DNA of 64,000 bases from contig RPFO01001790.1 of assembly GCA_009746045.1 (NCBI GenBank), forward strand, positions 1-64,000, written 5' to 3'. Positions 21,014-34,605 of this stretch are shown piece after piece. Positions within the stretch are counted from its first letter, which is position 1, and each line of letters begins with the position of its first letter. The notes under the pieces are model-generated. The model was not told the DNA's origin. It ran no database searches and saw only the letters and a list, made by a program, of their open reading frames with translations. Source of the DNA: Mesostigma viride (lineage: Eukaryota; Streptophyta; Mesostigmatophyceae; Mesostigmatales; Mesostigmataceae). The position numbers were made by a program, and so were the translations under genes.

Positions 21014-21150
21014 ATGGTTGCTTCCGCAGCACGTCGCTTTGTTTCATTAACATTTTTTGCCGCTTTTGTTATTCACGTTCACTTTACCCATTGCCACTGC
21101 CCAGCCTGGTGCGTTCGACGCGACGCTCGCCCCGCCCTGCATGCGAACTA
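21014..21150 (+). pseudogene. Frameshifted short ORF in D2
   Basis: Equivalent to the D1 ORF at 16237, but an 11-base deletion after TTTTTTGCC removes the internal methionine codon and shifts the frame into the histidine-rich alternative reading. Confidence 0.4.
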
Positions 21151-23264
21151 AAATTTGGTACGGTTCGACCGGTCCAACTTTCCCCGTTCAACCTGAACAC
21201 TTCAAGTACGTATTCTTGTCAGGGTCCGAGGCGGGGGGGGCCAGCGGGAGCCCGAAAATTTCAGTTTCGTACGGCCGTTAGGCGGGCTGAGCCCCCTGCA
21301 TTTCACAGTTTCGAGCCGTTTTTTCCCATGCTCCCCGTCTGAACACGTTCAGTTCACTCATCTCGCAAAAAATTGCACGGAAATTGCGTGGGAAGTAGGC
21401 CGAACCGAATATTGAACAAAAAACCCGTTCAGAAATGTGTTCGAACTCAATTTTCGTTCAGTCTGAACACTCGAAATTTCCCGTTCAGTCTGAACCCTTA
21501 GTAAATCAAGTAGGATGTTTTGTAGATTTAGATTCGGCAAACAACATCCCCCCATCCGTATATGCCCCCCGGCATTTCTCGCGCATTTTGCTGAATTCGG
21601 TTTCTGTTCAGAACACCTCAGACTCGATCTTAGGAGGGTGTGACGGCGTTCAGGCCGGCGGTTACGGGCCGTAACTCGCGGCTCCGCAGGATTTCAGGAT
21701 TTGCCCTCGATCGTGGGGGTGCGATCATGCCGTACGGTACGGCGCCCGCGGCGGTGTCAGGATGTTCGGGGTTCTCCCTTGCGCAACACGATCGTAGTTA
21801 AGTAGTTGACAAGTTGGGGGCCCCTTCGGGGCCCAGACTTTTTGGCGCCTGAGCGGGCGATTGGCGCGTACACCCGCGGGGTGCGTCCTCGGGAACGCCG
21901 GCGCCACGCGGGGTGCGCAGTGCGAAGGGGCAGTGGCCGAGGGCGCCGAGGCGGGGGGGCCAGCGGGAGCCCAAAAATTTCGGTTTCGTACGGCCGTTTT
22001 GGGGGCTGAGCCCCCTGCTTTTCACAGTTTCGAGCCGTTTTTTGCCACGCTCCCCCGTCTGAACACGTTCAGTTCAGTCATCTCGCAAAATTGGCACGAA
22101 ATTGCGTGGGAAGTAGGCCGAACCGAAAATTTAACCGAAAACCGTTCAAATAGGGTTCGAACTAAATTTTCTGCACATTTCCGTTCAGTCTGAACACTCG
22201 AAATTTCCCGTTCAGTCTGAACCCTTAGTATCAAGTAGGATGTTTGGATAGAGATCCTTCGTAGTAACAAGTTAATCAGCCGTATATGCCCCCGGCATTT
22301 CTCGCGCATTTTGCTGAATTCAGCTTCTGTTCAGAACTTGAGACTCGATCTTAGGAGGGTGTGACGGCGTTCAGACTAGCGGTTACGGGCCGTAACTCGC
22401 GGCTCCGCAGGATTTCAGGATTTGCCCTCGTTCGTGGGGGTGCGATCAGGCCGTACGGTACGGCGCCCGCGGCGATGTCAGGATGTTCGGGTTTCTCCCT
22501 TGCGCAACACGATCGTAGTTAAGTAGTTGACAAGTTGGGGGCCCCTGCGGGGCCCAGACTTTTTGGCGCCTGAGCGGGCGATTGGCGCGTACACCCGCGG
22601 GATGCGTCCTCGGGAACGCCGGCGCCACGCGGGGTGCGCAGTGCGAAGGGGCAGTGGCCGAGGGCGCCGAGGCGGGGGGGCCAGCGGGAGCCCAAAAATT
22701 TCGGTTCCGTACGGCCGTTTTTGGGGCTGAGCCCCCTGCTTTTCACAGTTTCTAGCCGTTTTTTGCCACGCTCCCCGTCTGAACACGTTCAGTTGTGTCA
22801 TCCCGCTAAAATTGGCACGAAAATTGCGTGGGAAGTAGGCCGAACCGAAAATTTAACCGACAAACCGTTCAAAATAGGGTTCGAACTAAATTTTCCGCAC
22901 ACTTCTCGTTCAGTCTGAACAGTCGAAATTTCCCGTTCAGTCTGAACCCTTAGTATTTCTAGTATTTTGTTTGGAGAGAGATCCTTCGTGTATAAACTCT
23001 TCCTCCCAGCCGTATATGCCCCCCGGCATTTCTTGCGCATTTTGCTGAATTCAGCTTCTGTTCAGAATAGGTAAGACTCGATCTTAGGAGGGTGTGACGG
23101 CGTTCAGACTAGCGGTTACGGGCCGTTACTCGCGGCTCCGCAGGATTTCAGGATTTGCCCTCGTTCGTGGGGGTGCGATCAGGCCGTACGGTACGGCGCC
23201 CGCGGCGATGTCAGGATGTTCGGGTTTCTCCCTTGCGCAACACGATCGTAGTTAAGTAGTTGAC

Positions 23265-23947
23265 AAGTTGGGGGCCCCTGCGGGGCCCAGACTTTTTGGC
23301 GCCTGAGCGGGCGATTGGCGCGTACACCCGCGGGGTGCGTCCTCGGGAACGCCGGCGCCACGCGGGGCGCAGTGCGAAGGGGCAGTGGCCGAGGGCGCCG
23401 AGGCGGGGGGGCCAGCGGGAGCCCAAAAATTTCGGCTTCGTACGGCCCGTTTTTTGCAACGCTCCCCGTCTGAACACGTTCAGTTCAGTCATCTCGTTAG
23501 AATTGGCACGAAATTGCGTGGGAAGTAGGCCGAACCGAAAATTTAACCGAAAAACCGTTCAGAATAGGGTTCGAACTAAATTTCCGCACATTTCCCGTTC
23601 AGTCTGAACACTAGAAATTTCCCGTTCAGTCTGAACCCTTAGTATTTCAAGTAGGATGTTTGGATAGAGATCCTTCGTAGTAAAAGTTAATCAGCCGTAT
23701 ATGCCCCCGGCATTTCTTGCGCATTTTGCTGAATTCAGCTTCTGTTCAGAATGGTGACACTCGATCTTAGGAGGGTGTGACGGCGTTCAGACTAGCGGTT
23801 ACGGGCCGTTACTCGCGGCTCCGCAGGATTTCAGGATTTGCCCTCGTTCGTGGGGGTGCGATCAGGCCGTACGGTACGGCGCCCGCGGCGATGTCAGGAT
23901 GTTCGGGTTTCTCCCTTGCGCAACACGATCGTAGTTAGTAGTTGACA
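23265..23947. repeat. Satellite B unit with 50-bp deletion (683 bp)
   Basis: This unit lacks the GGGGCTGAGCCCC hairpin and its surroundings: CGGCCCG is joined straight to TTTTTTGCAACGC near 23448. The CGTTTTTTG-like motif on both sides of the lost segment suggests slippage between short repeats. Confidence 0.9.
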
Positions 23948-24679
23948 AGTTGGGGGCCCCTGCGGGGCCCAGACTTTTTGGCGCCTGAGCGGGCGATTGG
24001 CGCGTACACCCGCGGGATGCGTCCTCGGGAACGCCGGCGCCACGCGGGGTGCGCAGTGCGAAGGGGCAGTGGCCGAGGGCGCCGAGGCGGGGGGGCCAGC
24101 GGGAGCCCAAAAATTTCGGTTCCGTACGGCCGTTTTTGGGGCTGAGCCCCCTGCTTTTCACAGTTTCTAGCCGTTTTTTGCCACGCTCCCCGTCTGAACA
24201 CGTTCAGTTGTGTCATCCCGCTAAAATTGGCACGAAAATTGCGTGGGAAGTAGGCCGAACCGAAAATTTAACCGACAAACCGTTCAAAATAGGGTTCGAA
24301 CTAAATTTTCCGCACACTTCTCGTTCAGTCTGAACAGTCGAAATTTCCCGTTCAGTCTGAACCCTTAGTATTTCTAGTATTTTGTTTGGAGAGAGATCCT
24401 TCGTGTATAAACTCTTCCTCCCAGCCGTATATGCCCCCCGGCATTTCTTGCGCATTTTGCTGAATTCAGCTTCTGTTCAGAATAGGTAAGACTCGATCTT
24501 AGGAGGGTGTGACGGCGTTCAGACTAGCGGTTACGGGCCGTTACTCGCGGCTCCGCAGGATTTCAGGATTTGCCCTCGTTCGTGGGGGTGCGATCAGGCC
24601 GTACGGTACGGCGCCCGCGGCGATGTCAGGATGTTCGGGTTTCTCCCTTGCGCAACACGATCGTAGTTAAGTAGTTGAC

Positions 24680-25412
24680 AAGTTGGGGGCCCCTGCGGGG
24701 CCCAGACTTTTTGGCGCCTGAGCGGGCGATTGGCGCGTACACCCGCGGGATGCGTCCTCGGGAACGCCGGCGCCACGCGGGGTGCGCAGTGCGAAGGGGC
24801 AGTGGCCGAGGGCGCCGAGGCGGGGGGGCCAGCGGGAGCCCAAAAATTTCGGTTCCGTACGGCCGTTTTTGGGGCTGAGCCCCCTGCTTTTCACAGTTTC
24901 TAGCCGTTTTTTGCCACGCTCCCCGTCTGAACACGTTCAGTTGTGTCATCCCGCTAAAATTGGCACGAAAATTGCGTGGGAAGTAGGCCGAACCGAAAAT
25001 TTAACCGACAAACCGTTCAAAATAGGGTTCGAACTAAATTTTCCGCACACTTCTCGTTCAGTCTGAACAGTCGAAATTTCCCGTTCAGTCTGAACCCTTA
25101 GTATTTCTAGTATTTTGTTTGGAGAGAGATCCTTCGTGTATAAACTCTTCCTCCCAGCCGTATATGCCCCCCGGCATTTCTTGCGCATTTTGCTGAATTC
25201 AGCTTCTGTTCAGAATAGGTAAGACTCGATCTTAGGAGGGTGTGACGGCGTTCAGACTAGCGGTTACGGGCCGTTACTCGCGGCTCCGCAGGATTTCAGG
25301 ATTTGCCCTCGTTCGTGGGGGTGCGATCAGGCCGTACGGTACGGCGCCCGCGGCGATGTCAGGATGTTCGGGTTTCTCCCTTGCGCAACACGATCGTAGT
25401 TAAGTAGTTGAC
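24680..25412. repeat. Reference 733-bp satellite B unit
   Basis: Landmarks: hairpin GGGCCCC-TGC-GGGGCCC at 24687-24703; GGGGCTGAGCCCC at 24871-24883; CTGAAC-AC-GTTCAG at 24927-24940; GTTCGAAC at 25028-25035; GTTCAGTCTGAAC at 25056-25068 and 25083-25095; TTCTGTTCAGAA at 25204-25215; a single GTTCAG at 25250. The unit is repeated with the same length to 30.4 kb and again in arrays III and V. Confidence 0.95.
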
Positions 25413-28400
25413 AAGTTGGGGGCCCCTGCGGGGCCCAGACTTTTTGGCGCCTGAGCGGGCGATTGGCGCGTACACCCGCGGGATGCGTCCTCGGGAACGC
25501 CGGCGCCACGCGGGGTGCGCAGTGCGAAGGGGCAGTGGCCGAGGGCGCCGAGGCGGGGGGGCCAGCGGGAGCCCAAAAATTTCGGTTCCGTACGGCCGTT
25601 TTTGGGGCTGAGCCCCCTGCTTTTCACAGTTTCTAGCCGTTTTTTGCCACGCTCCCCGTCTGAACACGTTCAGTTGTGTCATCCCGCTAAAATTGGCACG
25701 AAAATTGCGTGGGAAGTAGGCCGAACCGAAAATTTAACCGACAAACCGTTCAAAATAGGGTTCGAACTAAATTTTCCGCACACTTCTCGTTCAGTCTGAA
25801 CAGTCGAAATTTCCCGTTCAGTCTGAACCCTTAGTATTTCTAGTATTTTGTTTGGAGAGAGATCCTTCGTGTATAAACTCTTCCTCCCAGCCGTATATGC
25901 CCCCCGGCATTTCTTGCGCATTTTGCTGAATTCAGCTTCTGTTCAGAATAGGTAAGACTCGATCTTAGGAGGGTGTGACGGCGTTCAGACTAGCGGTTAC
26001 GGGCCGTTACTCGCGGCTCCGCAGGATTTCAGGATTTGCCCTCGTTCGTGGGGGTGCGATCAGGCCGTACGGTACGGCGCCCGCGGCGATGTCAGGATGT
26101 TCGGGTTTCTCCCTTGCGCAACACGATCGTAGTTAAGTAGTTGACAAGTTGGGGGCCCCTGCGGGGCCCAGACTTTTTGGCGCCTGAGCGGGCGATTGGC
26201 GCGTACACCCGCGGGATGCGTCCTCGGGAACGCCGGCGCCACGCGGGGTGCGCAGTGCGAAGGGGCAGTGGCCGAGGGCGCCGAGGCGGGGGGGCCAGCG
26301 GGAGCCCAAAAATTTCGGTTCCGTACGGCCGTTTTTGGGGCTGAGCCCCCTGCTTTTCACAGTTTCTAGCCGTTTTTTGCCACGCTCCCCGTCTGAACAC
26401 GTTCAGTTGTGTCATCCCGCTAAAATTGGCACGAAAATTGCGTGGGAAGTAGGCCGAACCGAAAATTTAACCGACAAACCGTTCAAAATAGGGTTCGAAC
26501 TAAATTTTCCGCACACTTCTCGTTCAGTCTGAACAGTCGAAATTTCCCGTTCAGTCTGAACCCTTAGTATTTCTAGTATTTTGTTTGGAGAGAGATCCTT
26601 CGTGTATAAACTCTTCCTCCCAGCCGTATATGCCCCCCGGCATTTCTTGCGCATTTTGCTGAATTCAGCTTCTGTTCAGAATAGGTAAGACTCGATCTTA
26701 GGAGGGTGTGACGGCGTTCAGACTAGCGGTTACGGGCCGTTACTCGCGGCTCCGCAGGATTTCAGGATTTGCCCTCGTTCGTGGGGGTGCGATCAGGCCG
26801 TACGGTACGGCGCCCGCGGCGATGTCAGGATGTTCGGGTTTCTCCCTTGCGCAACACGATCGTAGTTAAGTAGTTGACAAGTTGGGGGCCCCTGCGGGGC
26901 CCAGACTTTTTGGCGCCTGAGCGGGCGATTGGCGCGTACACCCGCGGGATGCGTCCTCGGGAACGCCGGCGCCACGCGGGGTGCGCAGTGCGAAGGGGCA
27001 GTGGCCGAGGGCGCCGAGGCGGGGGGGCCAGCGGGAGCCCAAAAATTTCGGTTCCGTACGGCCGTTTTTGGGGCTGAGCCCCCTGCTTTTCACAGTTTCT
27101 AGCCGTTTTTTGCCACGCTCCCCGTCTGAACACGTTCAGTTGTGTCATCCCGCTAAAATTGGCACGAAAATTGCGTGGGAAGTAGGCCGAACCGAAAATT
27201 TAACCGACAAACCGTTCAAAATAGGGTTCGAACTAAATTTTCCGCACACTTCTCGTTCAGTCTGAACAGTCGAAATTTCCCGTTCAGTCTGAACCCTTAG
27301 TATTTCTAGTATTTTGTTTGGAGAGAGATCCTTCGTGTATAAACTCTTCCTCCCAGCCGTATATGCCCCCCGGCATTTCTTGCGCATTTTGCTGAATTCA
27401 GCTTCTGTTCAGAATAGGTAAGACTCGATCTTAGGAGGGTGTGACGGCGTTCAGACTAGCGGTTACGGGCCGTTACTCGCGGCTCCGCAGGATTTCAGGA
27501 TTTGCCCTCGTTCGTGGGGGTGCGATCAGGCCGTACGGTACGGCGCCCGCGGCGATGTCAGGATGTTCGGGTTTCTCCCTTGCGCAACACGATCGTAGTT
27601 AAGTAGTTGACAAGTTGGGGGCCCCTGCGGGGCCCAGACTTTTTGGCGCCTGAGCGGGCGATTGGCGCGTACACCCGCGGGATGCGTCCTCGGGAACGCC
27701 GGCGCCACGCGGGGTGCGCAGTGCGAAGGGGCAGTGGCCGAGGGCGCCGAGGCGGGGGGGCCAGCGGGAGCCCAAAAATTTCGGTTCCGTACGGCCGTTT
27801 TTGGGGCTGAGCCCCCTGCTTTTCACAGTTTCTAGCCGTTTTTTGCCACGCTCCCCGTCTGAACACGTTCAGTTGTGTCATCCCGCTAAAATTGGCACGA
27901 AAATTGCGTGGGAAGTAGGCCGAACCGAAAATTTAACCGACAAACCGTTCAAAATAGGGTTCGAACTAAATTTTCCGCACACTTCTCGTTCAGTCTGAAC
28001 AGTCGAAATTTCCCGTTCAGTCTGAACCCTTAGTATTTCTAGTATTTTGTTTGGAGAGAGATCCTTCGTGTATAAACTCTTCCTCCCAGCCGTATATGCC
28101 CCCCGGCATTTCTTGCGCATTTTGCTGAATTCAGCTTCTGTTCAGAATAGGTAAGACTCGATCTTAGGAGGGTGTGACGGCGTTCAGACTAGCGGTTACG
28201 GGCCGTTACTCGCGGCTCCGCAGGATTTCAGGATTTGCCCTCGTTCGTGGGGGTGCGATCAGGCCGTACGGTACGGCGCCCGCGGCGATGTCAGGATGTT
28301 CGGGTTTCTCCCTTGCGCAACACGATCGTAGTTAAGTAGTTGACAAGTTGGGGGCCCCTGCGGGGCCCAGACTTTTTGGCGCCTGAGCGGGCGATTGGCG

Positions 28401-31400
28401 CGTACACCCGCGGGATGCGTCCTCGGGAACGCCGGCGCCACGCGGGGTGCGCAGTGCGAAGGGGCAGTGGCCGAGGGCGCCGAGGCGGGGGGGCCAGCGG
28501 GAGCCCAAAAATTTCGGTTCCGTACGGCCGTTTTTGGGGCTGAGCCCCCTGCTTTTCACAGTTTCTAGCCGTTTTTTGCCACGCTCCCCGTCTGAACACG
28601 TTCAGTTGTGTCATCCCGCTAAAATTGGCACGAAAATTGCGTGGGAAGTAGGCCGAACCGAAAATTTAACCGACAAACCGTTCAAAATAGGGTTCGAACT
28701 AAATTTTCCGCACACTTCTCGTTCAGTCTGAACAGTCGAAATTTCCCGTTCAGTCTGAACCCTTAGTATTTCTAGTATTTTGTTTGGAGAGAGATCCTTC
28801 GTGTATAAACTCTTCCTCCCAGCCGTATATGCCCCCCGGCATTTCTTGCGCATTTTGCTGAATTCAGCTTCTGTTCAGAATAGGTAAGACTCGATCTTAG
28901 GAGGGTGTGACGGCGTTCAGACTAGCGGTTACGGGCCGTTACTCGCGGCTCCGCAGGATTTCAGGATTTGCCCTCGTTCGTGGGGGTGCGATCAGGCCGT
29001 ACGGTACGGCGCCCGCGGCGATGTCAGGATGTTCGGGTTTCTCCCTTGCGCAACACGATCGTAGTTAAGTAGTTGACAAGTTGGGGGCCCCTGCGGGGCC
29101 CAGACTTTTTGGCGCCTGAGCGGGCGATTGGCGCGTACACCCGCGGGATGCGTCCTCGGGAACGCCGGCGCCACGCGGGGTGCGCAGTGCGAAGGGGCAG
29201 TGGCCGAGGGCGCCGAGGCGGGGGGGCCAGCGGGAGCCCAAAAATTTCGGTTCCGTACGGCCGTTTTTGGGGCTGAGCCCCCTGCTTTTCACAGTTTCTA
29301 GCCGTTTTTTGCCACGCTCCCCGTCTGAACACGTTCAGTTGTGTCATCCCGCTAAAATTGGCACGAAAATTGCGTGGGAAGTAGGCCGAACCGAAAATTT
29401 AACCGACAAACCGTTCAAAATAGGGTTCGAACTAAATTTTCCGCACACTTCTCGTTCAGTCTGAACAGTCGAAATTTCCCGTTCAGTCTGAACCCTTAGT
29501 ATTTCTAGTATTTTGTTTGGAGAGAGATCCTTCGTGTATAAACTCTTCCTCCCAGCCGTATATGCCCCCCGGCATTTCTTGCGCATTTTGCTGAATTCAG
29601 CTTCTGTTCAGAATAGGTAAGACTCGATCTTAGGAGGGTGTGACGGCGTTCAGACTAGCGGTTACGGGCCGTTACTCGCGGCTCCGCAGGATTTCAGGAT
29701 TTGCCCTCGTTCGTGGGGGTGCGATCAGGCCGTACGGTACGGCGCCCGCGGCGATGTCAGGATGTTCGGGTTTCTCCCTTGCGCAACACGATCGTAGTTA
29801 AGTAGTTGACAAGTTGGGGGCCCCTGCGGGGCCCAGACTTTTTGGCGCCTGAGCGGGCGATTGGCGCGTACACCCGCGGGATGCGTCCTCGGGAACGCCG
29901 GCGCCACGCGGGGTGCGCAGTGCGAAGGGGCAGTGGCCGAGGGCGCCGAGGCGGGGGGGCCAGCGGGAGCCCAAAAATTTCGGTTCCGTACGGCCGTTTT
30001 TGGGGCTGAGCCCCCTGCTTTTCACAGTTTCTAGCCGTTTTTTGCCACGCTCCCCGTCTGAACACGTTCAGTTGTGTCATCCCGCTAAAATTGGCACGAA
30101 AATTGCGTGGGAAGTAGGCCGAACCGAAAATTTAACCGACAAACCGTTCAAAATAGGGTTCGAACTAAATTTTCCGCACACTTCTCGTTCAGTCTGAACA
30201 GTCGAAATTTCCCGTTCAGTCTGAACCCTTAGTATTTCTAGTATTTTGTTTGGAGAGAGATCCTTCGTGTATAAACTCTTCCTCCCAGCCGTATATGCCC
30301 CCCGGCATTTCTTGCGCATTTTGCTGAATTCAGCTTCTGTTCAGAATAGGTAAGACTCGATCTTAGGAGGGTGTGACGGCGTTCAGACTAGCGGTTACGG
30401 GCCGTTACTCGCGGCTCCGCAGGATTTCAGGATTTGCCCTCGATCGTGGGGGTGCGATCAGGCCGTACGGTACGGCGCCCGCGGCGGTGTCAGGATGTTC
30501 GGGGTTCTCCCTTGCGCAACACGATCGTAGTTAAGTAGTTGACAAGTTGGGGGCCCCTTCGGGGCCCGGACTTTTTGGCGCCTGAGCGGGCGATTGGCGC
30601 GTACACCCGCGGGGTGCGTCCTCGGGAACGCCGGCGCCACGCGGGGTGCGCAGTGCGAAGGGGCAGTGGCCGAGGGCGCCGAGGCGGGGGGGCCAGCGGG
30701 AGCCCAAAATTTTCGGTTTCGTACGGCCGTTTGGCGGGCTGAGCCCCCTGCTTTTCCCAGCTTCGAGCCGTTTCCTGGCACGCGCCCCGTCTGAACACGT
30801 TCAGGCAAGTCATCTCGCTAAAGGTCCACAGGGACGAAATAATTACGTACATGCAAATTCTAGGCTATGGCGGTGCAGAAAACTGATTGGTGTAGGAGCA
30901 TCGATGCATGGATTCGTTCCAAATATTGTAGGCATTTTTTATGAGTTATGGCTGGGTGTAGTTCGTGGCATGTTTCCCTACCCTTTTGGGAATGCCCTTG
31001 GGGCCAGGCCAGGTCAGAATATGCCGCCCTGGCCGGCCAAGCCGCTGGGGGCCTGCCAGACCAAAGTCCCTATATGAGTGTGCTTTGGTCCCAGTATGGA
31101 CACTCAACTGTTTTAGGTTAGTTTGTGGACATTACCATGCAAGGTGCAACTGGCTCCTATTGTTAGGCGCGAGTTGGACACGATTTGAGGGCTAAAAGCT
31201 AAAATTGTTTGCTGACACAGCTAGCCCGCAACACACGTAGCATAGGTGTCACACTTCATGTACTGTTCAAGTTGGGACACGATGCAGACAATGTTTGTTC
31301 TGGACAACTCTGATTTATTATAATGAGTTGTCTTGAGCACTTCATAATGAGATTAGCACAGCTCATTTTAAGACACACCACCGCATCTTTATCAAACAAT

Positions 31401-32138
31401 CCCATCCAATTCCCAACTTCACCATGGAATGGCCATCAAATGTTAGCATGTGCACGATCGCTCATGCCCACTTCAAAATCACCTGAAGAAAGAAAGTTTT
31501 GTATTCGCTAACTTCTTTATAACCACCACCAGTATGGGGCAACCACAGGCCCTCACTGTGACCACTGTGACCACCGCAAGGGCACGCCATCACATGCAGC
31601 CATAAATGTATCTAACGAAGCAAGGCCAGCTGGTATCCAGGCGGCATGTTGCCACCACACACGTCTCGGTTACGGCGCGGTCACCCATCTTCATGTCCCT
31701 GCAAATATGCACCCCATAACAACGTGTGACAACCCACAAGACCCCACGGTGCCCTTTTGCGGGATCGCAGGGCATGGCAGGGCATGTGCGTGTGTACCAC
31801 CCCTACCTGCCTGCCCAACGCCCCACTCCCCATGCCCCAAGTTTCATGGCTCGTGGCCTAGGTCCCCTGCCCCGTCCCACCTGCCCACTGTGCCCTTGCT
31901 TGTGACTTGCCTCTGACCACATCACGTGCAGGTGGCTGAGGGCCTGCCCCATGCCCCAGTCCCCACGACCTGTGACTCATAGCTTCAGAAAGGCTTCCCC
32001 TGCCCCCTGCCGCCTGGACCCTGCCCCCCGCCCCCTCCCCCTTCCCCCTGTCCCCATGCCCTCCTCCCTGTGGTGCCACCGCTGGCTGGCTTGCCAATAA
32101 TCACATCTCGTGCATGTGGCTGCCTTGCTTGCTTGCTT

Positions 32139-32670
<532 letters not shown>

Positions 32671-33012
32671 CCTGACCCATGCCACATACCCCACGCCCCA
32701 AGCCTCGTGCCCCATGTCCCCAAGTTTCATGGCTCGTGCCCCAGGTCCCCTGACCCGTCCCACCTGCCCACTGTGCCTTTGCTTGTGTCTTGCCTCTGAC
32801 CACATCACGTGCAGGTGGCTGAGGGCCTGCCCCATGCCCCAGTCCCCACGACCTGTGACTCATAGCTTCAGAGAGGCTCCCCCTGCCCCCTGCCGCCTGG
32901 ACCCTGCCCCCGCCCCCTCCCCCTTCCCCCTGTCCCCATGCCCTCCTCCCTGTGGTGCCCCCGCTGGCTGGCTTGCCAATAATCACATCTCGTGCATGTG
33001 GCTGCCTTGCTT

Positions 33013-33152
<140 letters not shown>

Positions 33153-34339
33153 CCTGACCCATGCAACATACCCCACAACCCAAGCCTCATGCCCCATGTC
33201 CCCTGCCAGTCTGCCTGCCTACACATGCAAAGGAAACAAACATGGCCCCGCTGGCACAATGCAAAGCACACCTGGTTGATCAGGTAGCGGGCACGCCTGC
33301 AGAATGAGACATCAAAATTACACAGCCAGCAAAGCAAAATTCAGTGTGCAAGCCAATGGGGCCTACGTTTGACAGCAACTATGATGAATCCATGTAGAAA
33401 AATGGCACAACGCATGGTTGCCCACCTGCACGTACAGCCCAGTAAAAATTCACGTGCAGCAAACTGTCTACCTATGCGTGAATTTGGCTTCAGCCCAGTA
33501 AAAATCTGCACAACACAAATATTGCACAGCCATTAGAGCAAAGCAAAATGTTCACTGTTCAAGCCACTTGGGCTAACTTTGGATATGCTGGATGGAAGCA
33601 ATATAGCACAGCATGACACACCCCGTGGACGCTCACCTTCACCCATATAGCCCAGTGAAAACTCACGTGCAAAGCAAGGCAGCTTATCACACGCAAAACC
33701 AACATCAACGTCAGGCAGCACAGCAGTCAACGACTCCCAAAATTGGTGCATGAGCAATCATCCATGAGCAATCATGGGCTTTCCCTGCCCAGTCTGTTCC
33801 AGAAGAAAGCAACACGGATAACGTGGCAATGACATTCCCAAGGAGAATGAAGAGGACGCACCCCACGGATACGACAATGGAAGACAGACTCTTGGTCCGG
33901 TAGGTGCACGCTGCGACCAAGAAAATTCGTCTGGAAAAAGGGAAATTGCATAAGATGACGGTAAACGTAAATCACATTAGATAAAAGCAGATACATTGAC
34001 CACATCTTTGACACAAATCGCCATCGCCAGCGTTCGTCCCGTGCCAAGCAATCCAGCGCTCAATCGCCATTGTCTATGGTGACACCAGACATTCGTTTGC
34101 CCCATCCCACGTCTTCCATGAACAGCAAAACTGATTTTACTAGGCGTGAAATACGTAAAACTGAAGAATGACGACAATGAAACAAAACAATCTGATGACG
34201 ACGTTCAATTTCCAGGTCGCTGGCTATTGTACAGCAAATGCCATAGCGACACGGACCTCTCCCACGCAGGTAGCACGGGGTTGACGCCCCGCCAGCTCAG
34301 AAAGTTTCCTACGTACTCTTCCAATACAAATTGTTGAAG

Positions 34340-34347
34340 TATAAAAG
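34340..34347 (+). promoter_or_regulatory. TATA box in D3
   Basis: TATAAAAG, 70 bases before ATG 34417. Confidence 0.55.
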
Positions 34348-34416
34348 CCAGGAATTCGCATTCCCCATCCCGATTTTACATGCTACGTCGCCCGCCATTG
34401 CCAGCCAGCAACAACT

Positions 34417-34605
34417 ATGATTGCTTCCGCAGCACGTTGCTTTGTTTCATTAACATTTTTTGCCCCGACCATGCCGCTTTTATTATTCACGTTCACTTTA
34501 CCCATTGCCACTGCCCAGCCTGGTGCGTTCGACGCGACGCTCGCCCCGCCCTGCACGCGAACTAAAATTTGGTACGGTTCGACCGGTCCAACTTTCCCCG
34601 GTTGA
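34417..34605 (+). CDS. Short secreted-type ORF in D3 (62 aa)
   Basis: Counterpart of the D1 ORF, with the same hydrophobic core and QPGAF sequence, but it ends earlier because of a CCCCGGTTGA change. Substitutions relative to D1 include Val to Ile at residue 2 and Met to Thr after the cysteine. Function unknown. Confidence 0.33.
   Translation: MIASAARCFVSLTFFAPTMPLLLFTFTLPIATAQPGAFDATLAPPCTRTKIWYGSTGPTFPG

Larger units (their letters stand above)
21228..30822. repeat. Satellite B array II (13 units)
   Basis: Units marked by the GGGGGCCCC hairpin recur at about 21811, 22532, 23265, 23948 and then every 733 bases from 24680 to 30544. The first two or three units and the last are divergent subtypes; the interior units look identical. 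Each standard unit carries two GTTCAGTCTGAAC palindromes 27 bases apart, a CTGAACACGTTCAG repeat, a GGGGCTGAGCCCC hairpin and a GC-rich half with many CpG. No gene is supported; short frames repeat identically in every unit. Confidence 0.97.

Noticed and set aside
24687-24703. GGGCCCC-GGGGCCC hairpin followed by CAGACTTTTTGG as a bacterial-type terminator
   Set aside because: The T run is short and offset from the stem, and the setting is eukaryotic. It is kept only as a structural landmark of the unit.
21725-30808. Recurrent 60-116-codon ORFs on both strands in satellite B
   Set aside because: They recur because the unit recurs, overlap on both strands, lack domains and change ends freely between subtypes.
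21228-30822. CRISPR array
   Set aside because: The repeat period is over 700 bases with no unique spacers, and the context is eukaryotic.
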